From the NCBI GenBank assembly GCA_032622095.1, contig CP136065.1, positions 206,810,151 through 206,874,150 on the forward strand: DNA of 64,000 nt, read 5' to 3'. The position numbers were made by a program, and so were the translations under genes. Below, piece by piece: positions 12,489-24,900 of this stretch. Source of the stretch: Siphonodentalium dalli (lineage: Eukaryota > Mollusca > Scaphopoda > Gadilida > Siphonodentaliidae). The notes under the pieces were generated by a model. It was given only the letters and a program-made list of their open reading frames with translations. It did no database searches and was not told the DNA's origin. Each line of letters starts with the position of its first letter. Positions within the stretch are counted from its first letter, which is position 1.

Positions 12489-13329
12489 ATAGGAGAGCAT
12501 TAGAACGAATTTATCTATCGTTTATACGCCCCGTCTTGGAATATGCTTCCTCTGTGTGGGACCATTGCACGGCTGAAGAATCATAATTATAAGAAGATAT
12601 ACAATATGAAGCAGCACGTATAATAACAGGGGCAACTAGGAGTTGTAATTAGGATGAATTATTGGTAGAAATTGGATGGCAGAAACCATCGAAAAGGCGA
12701 GAAAAATCAAAACTTGCTCAATTCTATAAAATGACGAGAAAATCAACCCCACAATATCTATATAACTATGTCGCAAGGGATTCAACAACTTCAAGTGGAT
12801 ACCCATTCAGGCACGATAACTTAAGACCTCCCTTTTGCTTTTATACCTCTTTACAAAAATCATTCATACCACATGCTATTAAACTTTGGCATGAATTATC
12901 CGACGAAGCGAAAATGTGCGAAACGGTTTCCGAATTTAAACAAAATCCTGAATAAAGATTGCATAGAACCTCCACAATTCTACGAGTACACGGCAAAGTC
13001 AAATAATCCACTGTCGAATACGTCTCGAATGCAATAATCTGAATGATCATTTGCACCAAAATCACTTACAGGATAATTCCGTTTATACTTAATGTGGCCT
13101 GACAGAGACTACTGAACACTTCTTACACTTTCGAAAGTTCACGAACGAACGAACGATATGCTTTCAAGGTCTTCGCAACAGACCATGTTTAGATGATCTT
13201 ATTAAGGGATCTCAGTCGTTAACAGTATATCAAAACATCGATATCTTCGCCAGAGTACAGAAATATATTCTACTTACAAAAAGATTTGCGAATAACTGAG
13301 AGAAAACAAACTATGCTATCAACAATGCG

Positions 13330-16300
13330 GTAACCCTTGTCTCCTTGAACGGGTTGATGTGGGCCACATGGGCGCGGAGGGGTGGGCAGGCAGGAAACTA
13401 TATATATCCATTATTAATTTGCAGTCAACATAACTCAATTAGAATATTAATGATAAACCAGTTATCACCCATGTGAATATCCAATGGGGAAATGACAAAT
13501 ATAAGCTTACAAAGCTTAGTCAGATCATTTTTTCATCTCTTATATGCTGGGACACACGTGTTCACATTTTGTAATAAATATATGTGTTGTAATTAAAATT
13601 GTATATGTATGTACACACTTGTTATTGCGCATAAAATATTGTTTACACTAAATAAAAACAGTTCATTGTCGATTTTCCCACACAACTATATAGAGCCATT
13701 ACTATGATATAAGGCATACACTAGTGTAGTGTAAACTTTCAGAAGTGGTGCGAATCGGGACAGGAATGTGAGAGTGAGTCAACAACATTGATAAGACAAG
13801 AGGCCGAGGACCGCTTCTGTGATGTTGGCATAAACTGATTAAGTAACACTCGTGATCCTTATTTTCTATGTTCAGTCCCATATGAGAACCAACGGTATTA
13901 TTATGCAAACGTTACGGAGTATATGTTGCAAGAGATGGCGATCTTTTGACTTTGAGTTGAAGCACGGAAAACAATGAACACCCTGACAAAACAAAGAGAA
14001 ACATCGCCAGAAATAACAACTTTTGGAAGACCGACAACATTTCTGTTAGTTGACCCAATTGTATTGAATTATACTAGGATGTTAAATATAAATCTCTTGT
14101 AGTAACATTCAGTTAGATCGCAGTTTGCCGATTAATTCTGCACAGAAAATGACAGTTTTCTTGTCTGCATTAATTTCCAATAATATCTTAGAAAATGTTA
14201 AATAATTAAATAAAACTGATTTCACCGAATGTAGTGGCTAGAATGTCTCCATTGGTGGGGTGTCCGTATTTTAATGTTGTATACTGTCCAAACTTATCTG
14301 TGTGGGTCATAGGCTGATAAGCTTGAGGTACAAGTTAGAAAACGGCGTTTTCCTGAGTTCAAAATGTCGGTATGATACATTGGCATCAGGTGTGCAGTTA
14401 GTTGCATGGAAAAATACAAGTTATACACCACCCAAAGGAATATTTCTACCCCCGCCCCTGATGATGCAACATTCAAGTAGTATAGACTGCCACTATGTGG
14501 CACCACTGGCCTAGAATGTCAACGAGTCGGAGCTTACCCCAGAGTATCAGCCTATCCTGTTCATGCAATTATACTAATGCTGCAGATAAAATACAGCAGA
14601 ATGCGGCTATTAATTGTTTTCGATAGTGTGCATGTGAACTGATGAGACCAGGTTAACACGCTAAACAAAATACGATCGATTACTTGTTGTTGTAATTTAT
14701 CTGGTTGCTTAGAATTCAATAATATATAGAATAGTTAATCATCAAGCGTAACCTCTAAGATGCACTATGATTACCCCCTCCCCACATCCCCTTGACTGTT
14801 GTGTCATGAGACACTGATGTATTTGTGAAAATTCAACAAGTGGTATCCATTTAATATGGTATATTACTGTTCTGAATCACATGCATGCACTTGTGGTATC
14901 TGATTTGATTTAATTTTATGCAGACTGAAGGATAAAATCGACTGTCTTGAATGTTTGGCTGGTTTTTCGTTTTGCTTGATAACCACTCGTTAAAATAATG
15001 ATATGTACCTATTTCCTTGACAAGTTTTTTATTATTACCACGTCTGTGTGAGTTATTAAGCCTCACTCAGTTCAGTACAATCCGAATCGCCCATTATCAC
15101 CTATAGAATCCTTAAAGTTAAAGTATATCGCTCGTCCATTACCAATTGTTGCAAACACAAACACTTCTTTGAACAGAAATTATAATGAAACCAATATACA
15201 TATCTCCTATTTCTCGACGCCCATTGGTAACTAAAATATAGGTCTTTAATTAGTCGTAAGCATGTATGGATAACCCCTCCCCACATGGTTGGAATGAGCA
15301 GTGTCATTTGGTCCGAGAAAGCGATAAACCAATGGTCATTTTATATGAAATAACTGCGTATAAAAGCGGCCATCGGTGCGTTTGTGTGGTATCGATTGTG
15401 TTACTTTGGCCGAATTAAAAAAATAGTGCTTTTACGTTATGGTCCGGGGGGTGGGGGGGGGGGAATTTCCAGGAACGTATGATCATTTTAATTTTTCCGG
15501 CCTCGGGGGACCACCCACTCAATTTCTTCCGTTTCCGGCCTTTTTTTCCAGGCAATTTTGGACACCCACTCTTTTTTTCCGTTTCAGGAATTTTTTCCGG
15601 TCAGTTTTGGATACACACCCCCTAAATTGAGAAAATTATCAATTGACCAACCAAATAGCTGATCATCCCTGATTATCCTGCATTATCAGCCTTTGTTCGT
15701 TGAATTCATCTTATGAACAGTACAACGATATATGAACCATGAAATAAAAGTGCAATATTGTATAAGAACAATTCAAAATACAGGAGTTTGACTGAGTTTG
15801 CGACAACTGTCTGAGAGCCGTCTGTCATAGTTTATTGCGCGAGATTTTAATAGAACAGTGCATATTGAAGATAACGATACTATTTGAATTATAATATAAG
15901 TGTCATTAATCAAGAAATGTGTCAACATAATCACATTTATAGGGATAGGCAGAGTGCCAAAGTTTTTATTAACATTCATTTTCATAATATATAGTCACAT
16001 GATCTAGTCACATAATCACATTTGAGTATTCTACAGAGTACAACACATTTCAGATTATTTGATATTTTGATATTTGCTATGTGATATATTGCTTGAACCA
16101 AATTGTTTATCAAAACATGTGGAAATACAACTGTTCATCCCAGTTTATCCCAGTTTGAAGAATAATGCTAATACCAAACATAACCATGATATACCCGCAT
16201 GACTCTTCTGGGGCATCTCAGAAACCAGAACTGAGGAAACATGTTATATCGTGTAATGGCAGGCTGGTAGCCACTGTCTGAAGTAATAGGCTTCGTAATA

Positions 16301-17105
16301 ATTGGGAATAACGTATGGATGGATAGCCCAATCTCACTTCTTTTTTGCTCACGATATCAGTGACGATAAAATCTTTGTTACTGTGATTAACATTACAAGC
16401 TGATCCACGTTAACTTGGAAAACAATTTGAAATTGTTCAAGCTGGCCCGGATGGCCTTCAATTTATATGTTAAGATTTTATGTTTTACGTTGTCAAAAGT
16501 CTATTTTATTCCATTATTTATTATATCTTTATTTCCATGTCACATATGGTCAAGTATGCTTTCATTTTATTGCTTATTTTCAGCTGAGTTCTGCATAGTT
16601 ATTCTCATTTTGTTGTATCAGTAGATGGAATCCTGATTAAATTTTAGTTTTCCAATAGCGCAGTTTCTTATTCTATCAAGTTGAATTTGGGTTATTGTTG
16701 GCCATTGTGCAACTGATCCAACTTCTGATAACCTCTATATATAGTATAGCATTTCTATTAACTATATATGACCTGTTTCTGTTCAAAACACATCAAAATA
16801 AGACTCAATAGCAGAAATGGAAAACAAAATTTGGCACATAAAACTGCTTTTTGGATCCGAGAGACACTCACCCACCCCATCATATGTGCCTGGAATTTTT
16901 GTCCCCCCCCCCTGTATGGTCAAGAGTTCATTTGACGATATATGCTTATATTGTAAACAATATCATCTGGCCTCGCCAAATAACTTCTACCTCGTCCGTT
17001 GTCGTGTTGTATAGGGTGCTATAGCCCAGTCCTCTGCAACAACCCGTCCCGGTTATCGGAGATAGACTCGAGAACTTGATTGGTTAAGCTTGCGTGTGAC
17101 GGACG
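13330..17105. other. Intergenic DNA, no gene recognised
   Basis: AT-rich, with simple patches: G-run 15446-15461, pyrimidine/purine low complexity 15480-15620, C-run 16904-16913. Short open frames here lack recognisable domains and look like chance. The first part, 13330-13400, may be LINE 3' UTR. Confidence 0.45.
15440..15625. repeat. Degenerate short tandem repeat, T/C/G-rich
   Basis: About three irregular units built on TTTTTTCCGTTTC, GGACACCCACTC and CAGTTTTGGA-like words after a G-run. Apparent coding potential is a by-product of the repeat. Confidence 0.5.
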
Positions 17106-17108
17106 TTA

Positions 17109-17804
17109 ATGACGTTTTAGCTCAACTTGATGTTTCTTTGGTACTCCGCTGTTTCTCGACCGATTGAGTCGTTGAACATGGATACACATGGATAAATTGA
17201 CACGGGAGTGTCACGGAATTAGTGCTCTGGCCCACATGATCTGAAATGGACACTACTATATCATTAGTCACATAAAGAGCATCCCTTAACAGCTTAGTAC
17301 ATGTGTAGTGACGTTGGTACACAATTGTCCTACAAGTAATCTAAGCTGATAAGAAGCGATCTACGTTGCTCGTGTTTAGAGTACTCTTAAGTCATCTTAT
17401 GTCAACATCAGCCACCCCATGATATTCCGCGTGTCAGTTTACCTATGTATACAAACTTCCCCACATATTCTGAGCTGATTATAAAGGCGCTTTATTCATT
17501 ATGCATGTGTATATGTAAATATAATTTATTAGCCCCCCCCCCCTTTTAAGTCATCTAAGGTTAAATGCGTGAATACAATGACATTCCTCTGGTCAGGTGA
17601 TTCATGTGCATCACTGTGCATCACTCTTTATCTTGTTACTTATTTATTAGTGCCAGTTTAAGATCTCTGAGGTCCACAGCACTTATCCCGTGACACTCCC
17701 CTTGTCAACAAATCCATGTGTATACATTTTCAACAAACCGATCGATCGATCGAGATACGGCGGAGTACCGAAGAACCAACATCAAGTTGAGCTACAACGT
17801 CACT
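17109..17804. mobile_element. Non-autonomous DNA element with about 110-bp terminal inverted repeats
   Basis: The left arm (about 17109-17220) contains GACGTTTTAGCTCAACTTGA, GGTACTCCGCTG and CATGGATACACATGGAT; the right arm (about 17688-17804) is its reverse complement with scattered mismatches. The interior has a C-run near 17533 and no transposase. It ends about 10 bp before the Helitron. A target duplication is not clear. Confidence 0.72.
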
Positions 17805-17813
17805 ACTATATTA

Positions 17814-18320
17814 TCTATACTAATAAAACTCCATTCTGTTTGTTCGTACGTTTTTTTTGTCCGGCTATAGGCAACCAGACGGCTGGACCCTCGGGCTGAT
17901 TATTTGTACATAATGGTAATTTTACCCGGAGAAGCTTATTATATAAGTCCAGTTGACATAAGATGTCATAAAAAGACCAGCTGAAACTCCGCACGGAATG
18001 TTAACAAGTTGCTAACAGAACAATCTTTATTCACACCATATAAGTGAACGCTGTTTATTGTTAATCTACAGAGACCGCACTCAACGTCAAACATCGCCTG
18101 GAATAGCATAATCTTTTTATCCATACAATATCATGACTCCCACTGCCAGTACTACGTTGGGTGCTCGGGGTTGGATCATCACAATACTTATTCACCACGC
18201 AGCAGAAGGAAGACCACCAATGTGGTGTACAAAAAAGTTCTTTGAAATTGAGTAAATGCATGTCAAAACACAAGTTGTTTCCACTCTTTTTACCCGAGCA
18301 ACGCTGGGCACCCCATCTAG
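17814..18320 (+). mobile_element. Non-autonomous Helitron (507 bp)
   Basis: Begins A|TCTATACTAATAAAAC, the classical Helitron 5' start (TC after host A). It ends with a hairpin (CCCGAGC-AAC-GCTGGG) followed a few bases later by CTAG|T, the CTRR 3' terminus before host T. No Rep/helicase coding. Rolling-circle transposition is established for the class; identity here rests on both termini and the hairpin. Confidence 0.83.
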
Positions 18321-18813
18321 TATTGTATACAGTCCAAACGGGTTCAAACAAACTGGGGACGTTGATTTTCTACTACAGAACTTGTTACCTCAAATTATTA
18401 CATATCTCGTTGAATTGTTTTACAGAACTCGCGAGCTACCATATAACTCCGCAGTTACTACAAAACTCGGCGTAACCCACGTGAAAACTTCGGATAATGC
18501 ATATAGTGGATGTTAGTTGCATGGAGGTGTAATAAACACATAATCTCATACGTGATACAAGCCAGCAATTGACACTCGTGCGATCGCGAAATGATAACAT
18601 AATCATGAGGCTTCTGGTAGTATGCTTACACCATCGCACACGATCCACAAACTGGCGACAGTAACACACGAGTGCAGGTCTATATAATATGTATATATGA
18701 ACATCATGTCACACCACGATTACATTTGTCGCTAGTTAATTCGGTCTCTTTGAAACCATCACAAGATACGAATTCCTTCGAACATAACGTGCGTTGACCT
18801 TCCTCGTAGTTGT
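18321..18813. other. 3' flank of P450 gene B
   Basis: Presumably 3' UTR and downstream DNA. Short open frames here show no domain. No minus-strand AATAAA noticed. Confidence 0.4.
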
Positions 18814-18998
18814 CTATCTTGGTCTCTTTGACACCCTGACCAGATAGGGCTTTGGTCGGACCACAAATCCATTAACCTTGTCCAGCGGCGGCGCGGACGC
18901 AGTGGATACCGGAGAGAAAATGTACCGCTGAAGCAGAGCTGTTGTAAGCAAGAAGATCTCCATCCTGGCCAAAGATTCCCCTGGACATGCCCTTGAAC
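18814..18998 (-). CDS. P450 gene B exon 5 (haem cysteine, stop)
   Basis: 185 nt after acceptor TTTACAG. It completes the split glycine and supplies [15 protein letters not shown] with haem-ligand Cys434, then the terminal beta region, ending KRPR and TAG at 18816-18814. I see no AATAAA on this strand in the next few hundred bases; the nearest lie about 0.75 kb downstream, beyond the Helitron's 3' end. Confidence 0.92.
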
Positions 18999-21900
18999 CT
19001 GTAAAATATGTTGAATAATAATAGTAATGTATATCATTTGTAAAGCACTTTGTCCATGCGTCCTAAAGGCGTTAGATATGACAACAGTATACAAATACTT
19101 GGTAGAAAAAGGGTACTCTCGTAAATGTAAAGTATGTTGATGACAATAATCACACTACACTGGTTGGTGTGAATAAACACCGCCCGGACCAGCCCGGCCG
19201 CCCCTATGATGTATATTGACGATTTTAGTGGCAGATATGTGGGGGTTCCATGACACCCCGCACATATATTGACACTAAAATCATACCAATACACCACAGG
19301 GGGGGGTCCGTGCTGATCTGGGCGGTGTTTAGTCACACCTACAATGGGCTATAGGCACCCGATGAAACTTGTACCGTGTCTACAAGAATCCCGAAAAAAA
19401 TACAATGCGAAGTGCACCAAAATAATAGAAACCTGGATCGTTCATAGAGGACGACAAGAAAATGTACCGTTATATAAGGTATTCATTTTCGCAGTATTTT
19501 GCTACGTACTTAGAGAAAAAGCAAGTGTATGCTTGAAACATTTACAATATTTTAGGTCATGTTTGCTTTGTGTTTGCAAAACGACCGGATAATTCATCTT
19601 GAATTTGGTTAGTTTGCAACAATCAAAAGTGTCATTATTAAAATATTTTTACCAAATTTATGTTTTTAAATGTTTTATGCACATAATGGATTTATCGCCG
19701 TTTGTTGAGATTAGCTAATGCCCGCGAAAATGACAACTTTAGAAAAAATTATAGCATACTGATATTGATATTGGCGATGAATATTATTTTGTTTTGAGAT
19801 GTACTGCATTTGACTCACCCCGCAGGATCCACGTTGATACATATTACCACTAATACCCCAAAACAGACACAAACATTGTTGCAATTTAAAACACATATGT
19901 CAACACAGCCTGAGATTTAGTTCACTTGGCTAAATTCCTGGGATAAATACTGAAAATTGACTCTCTGAATAGCTAGAAATCGCCGATTTTGACTTAAGTT
20001 AGCATTATTATTAACACCTATGGCACTTCATGTATACTCTATGTAGCTCTGCACATTTAATACTTATTTGTTTACAACATTTATGTATTGACGGACTGAA
20101 TAAGCTATTGGTTGATTGTTAATTACCAATCGAGAAAGGCATTATTTCTGTCCGGGCCTCAAGTGTTCCGCCTCTAATGAATCGCTCAGGGTCGAATTCT
20201 TCCGCACGATCCCATAAAGTCTGTTTCTTCAGATCAGCTTCCAGTCTGCCCAGGATAATGCTGCCTTTCTTAATGGTGCGTCCTCGGAATTCGCAATCCC
20301 GGCATGCAACGTGAGGCAACGATACAGGGAGATTTGTTGTGTACCGATTAACTTCCTCCAGAAACGATTGTGTCAAGATCATTTTTGCTTTGTCCTTGAC
20401 CGATGGGAGTCGGTCTCCAGATACAACATTGGTCACTTCTGATGCCACCCGGTCCTGTATATCCGGATTTCTAACAAGATGCAGGACGACCCAACTCATA
20501 ACAGCAGCTGAGGTGTCGGTTCCAGCAAGAACTATTTCTAGGACTAAGCGAGTAAGAATCTTTTCTGGAAACACATAAAAGGTAGATTTATTTTCAGCAC
20601 GATTGGCCGTGCAAGTGCTGAGTGGGTTAACAGGTAAAGCACCATGTTGAGCAACAACTTGAGCCAAATAAACTGTGCAGCAACTAACAAAATTAACGAA
20701 ATATGAGCAATGAATTAATTCATTACTGGCCTATGTTTAAAGTTTTTAATCATAATCAGAATATGTCGACAAAGACGTAACCGGGTGTGTCCTGCCACTG
20801 CGTCTGGCGATGCGGTATGCAGGGTGGACCGTAGGCCAAACCAAGAAGGGACGCGTGTGATATGCAGGTATATTTATTAATGTTGTATAAATGCAAAAAT
20901 ATATGCTGTAACAGACAATAAGCTTGAACTGAATTGAATTAGTCATTAGACATTTAGTAGGCATGCAGCTGATTGGTCAATAAATGCGTCGTATTTTTGT
21001 TAGAACTTTGGAAAAACCGCCATTTATGTTTTAGTTGTCCTTTCAATAAATTGGCCAGATCGCGACATTATCAGTTTTATCGATGAGGGAAAGATTGCGT
21101 AAAGGGTTGAATTTGCTGCACAATCGCTTGTCTGCACGTACAAATCACAGACCCACAGCAAACTACATGTCGTGTAGCAATTCAGGTTCAAGTCAGTACT
21201 TCCTATGCGTGCATGACAGACATTCCCCAATCGATATACAAAACACTAATGCATATGTAAACTGGAAAGGGTAACTCTCTATATGACTTACTTGAATCTG
21301 TCAAATCGTTCGACTTCTGTTTGTTCATCCCCGCATGGTGAATGTATGCGTAGATTACATCAGACAGGTTGTTCTCGTCGTAGCTCTCCACGTGTTCGTC
21401 AACAAACCCTCTGATAAATGCTGCCAGTTTTCGAGCGTGCTCCTGAAATGTTCCAGCGCGGAAAGGGTCTCCCGGTATCTTTTTCACAGCCTACAAAATA
21501 TACAACTATATATATAGCAATGTTAAAAAAATAGTACCACGGATCAATATAGGCGCAGCGTGAAGTGGGCAGGTTCGGACGGTAATGTGTCTCACGTGAC
21601 GGACGTCGGTGTTACACGTGACTGCCAAAGTTCATCGGAATTCATCTATGTCGCAAGACAAATATCTGTATGTTAAATTAATCGACTCGCAATCTTGAAG
21701 TCTCAAGTTGAACCAACGATCTACAGTTTTCGTGCATATAAAAATTGGCATAAAATGCATCCAATATTTTATACGCCCCGTAGCAGCATAGGTGGTGCAC
21801 CACCCACTGCGATGGGTAAGAATCTCATAACGTGGCACTCTGTTTGCCGTGGGATTCATTCGATGAGGTGGGGTGTAGGAGTCCTGGCGGGGTGAAGGAG

Positions 21901-24900
21901 TCCTGGTGGCACGTATTTCACGTGAGACATCGACCTACGTGCACTTAGCGCATGGTCCTCTTCGCTCATATACATCGCTTGTAAGCCATGTGCTTAAGTT
22001 GACCCAGCTCAATAAGCTAGTTCCGCTTCTCCACGGTGTTTCACATTAAACGTTTGTTATATGCTGTATTGTATTCTGGTGTATGCATTTGTCCCTGTTT
22101 ATTCGTGTGTGGCGGTCGCAGCCGTTTCTGAACTGATTTTTATACCTATTTACCAACGTGCGATTCATGCTATAGTTAAGCAGCCACTTCAGAACTGATT
22201 TGTGTATCTAGTGACTTACCTGCGTGGTTTATTCCTGATCGGACTTCTAAAATATGTTTCAGCAAATTAATGTATAAAATTCCAATTGTGTATTCGATCC
22301 ATGACAATTATTATTTCGTATTTTCGATGTATTTTGCGGAGCTCCGAGAGTCCGACATTTTGGTGTGTTCGCCTTCAAATTTCGTATCGGCTTCTCTGAT
22401 TGGTTCAAAAAGTCAAGGCTTACCCAAACAGATCGATTCGTTTATACTTGGTTATTTTTCATGGTTTGCCATTGGATTTAATCGATAAACAATTGATTTA
22501 GATCCAATCGCAACCCATGTTTTGGTTTTCACTTGTGAGGTTAAAAGCCCTGTGCTTTCTTCTCTCAGTGTGCTTCCTTTCCAAACTCCACAAGAGTAGG
22601 TTGCATCATTAAGACTTCACCCAGTCGCTTGCAGTGCTAGAAATCATGGAACATGTTTCATTATTCAGTAAAGACCTAACCAGGTCGTTCTGTTGTTGAC
22701 TCATGCCCATTTGCATATGGATAGGGCAGATTTCGTTTGAATTAAATTACACATTTTCATGAATAAATAATATTTCATTCATAGTTGGTAGAATTTGAAA
22801 ATGAGCGGGAAGTGACTATTTGTCTATTTATAGAACTCGTGTGATGGAGTTCCGGTTGTAGTATTTATAGATTGTGACGTCATTTGGTATCTATTTTGAG
22901 ATTCGAGACCTAGATGGAATATTTATAGAATGTGACGTCATTTGGTAGCTATTTATAGATTTGAGACCTAAGTTGGTCTATTAATAGATCGTGACGTGTT
23001 TTGGCGTCTATTTAGAGACATAGTGTGCATAATTGTAGGTTGTGACATCATTTGCTATCTATTTTTGATACATTTAACACATTTGGACACTTATTTAATT
23101 GTTTATAGTTGGCTTTGAGCAATAATTACACACATTGAGTTTGAATTCAGTTTCCAAGCTGTATAAAACCTAGTCTGATAGGTTTTTGCTTTGTGAGAAT
23201 AAATACAGTAATTTTCTCTGAATAGTAATTAAGGAATTTATCCTGTGATCTTATATCTTATAAATTAGTGGATCTTAGTTATACTTTATAAAAATCAGTG
23301 ACAAGATTTCTTTTATTTTTAGAATATTTTTGGTTGAAAATCCTACGAGTATTTTGCAGAAATCTTGAATAAGATTTCTTTCATTATGAAATATTTCTAG
23401 TTTGTAATTTAGATAGAAATATTTAGTGAGATTAGATTAATTTGGAAATAGAACTTTTATAGAATATTTAAAGTGAAGTAGTATATTGCGTGTTAGAGTT
23501 TACATAACTGAAGTTTATAGTGATCATGGCCAAATGAGTTGAATATACACATACATATACAGATATTGTTAATAAGAATAAATCGTGTGTCCCCTATATT
23601 GTGTTTTGTCTTATTTAAGAAAATCCCCGATTCGAACATATACTGCGTCACTGGTCAGTGTGGGACTGTGCCGGTTACACATGTTTGAAAATGATTTTAT
23701 TTTCTCAAATTTCGTCTTGATGAGTGTTGAATGTTGATCCTAATGCCGTTCGTGCATGTCTCTCACTGCGGGGGGGGGGGGGGGGGGGGGCTACAAGGAG
23801 GCTGCTATAATTATGCATAGGCTAAAAGGTTCACCGCTTCAGCTGTGTCAGTCGTTAGCCCGACCATTATTCGAATGGTAGTCCGATACGGCTATTTTGC
23901 TAGTTGTCGATAATCTGCTTTCCATATGGCAGCTCAAACTAAACGACAACGCATTGAACGTAGGAATGATGATATGCTAAGTTCCAATAATGATGATCGA
24001 TATCCTTAGTTAAGTACTTGGTTCTTAGTTTTTATGCCAATGTAAAGACACCTTCAGGGTTGGTTATTGACAAGACACTGAATAGCAAAGCTGTTCAATT
24101 GAAATAGAACCCGTTGTATAACTGAGCTGGCTCCACATTTCAATTCTTTATTCTCATCACCTAATGTATGCAGGTATGGATAAACAAATTTACAATAAAT
24201 ACATTATTTACAATTGCATGAGGACTCCGGTGATCAATTTCAGTTACTATCTATTTACTATAATACCGAATACAATCAGTATAAACAAACAATAGTCCGT
24301 GGCTGTGTATAACTAATTTTACATAGTTATGTATCTATATCTTATTGTATAGTCATGCGCCCATATATACATACATACATATACATATATATACATACAT
24401 ATATACATATATACATATGCATACATATACATACATACCCGCACTTGCTCATACGCACATTTATATATACTATATTTTATATACGCGCACAATATTAATT
24501 TCAAATTTCCATTGTTATATATGTGTAACGTGGTGTATTATATGCATGTATACGTCTAAACTACATTATGAGTTCAGAACCTTCTGCTTGGGCATCAAAC
24601 ACCTAATAATAGTATTAATAATAGCAACAACGCTGAAATAAATCTAAAGTGAACTTTTGTCAGAAATTTTGCGATTTACTAATTTGATGAAATCGCATAA
24701 TTTGCGAAGACCCGTTGTGTTTTGTTCATTCATGAGTTCGCTCATTAAGATGGTATTTGCTGGTCTTCCTATGAGTTGGGGGAGCAAACGATTCCGAGGG
24801 TTGCTTTAAGTCTTTACATCTAAAAACGGTAGTGGAATTCGTCTCCTACATCCCTAGAGTCACATAAGGGGCAAATACGATCACAGTTATCAGAGCCATT

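Larger units (their letters stand above)
9990..13320 (+). mobile_element. Decayed non-LTR retrotransposon (LINE), Jockey/CR1-like
   Basis: Plus-strand ORF2 remnant in several frames: endonuclease (SIVCLDIQN near 10190, TETWLT near 10265, endonuclease core 10364-10747), linker (10782-11177), RT (11460-12488) and C-terminal region to about 13300. The RT-to-C-terminus order (FADDT, then WAVKFNPLKTESILVS, then TTEHFLHFRKF and a terminal helix ending in KRFANN) is typical of this superfamily. Several frameshifts and stops; dead copy. The 5' part is truncated. No target-site duplication identified. Confidence 0.88.

Noticed and set aside
18759-19336. Two overlapping minus-strand open frames across P450 exon 5 and the palindrome
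   Set aside because: Wrong frame relative to the P450 exon (the haem motif is in another frame); the rest is palindrome sequence.
23770-23790. Poly-G as a regulatory G-quadruplex
   Set aside because: A single homopolymer run is more simply replication slippage or assembly noise. Recorded only as a repeat.
24319-24641. Tyr/Ile/Met-rich open frames on both strands
   Set aside because: Generated by the TACATA microsatellite.
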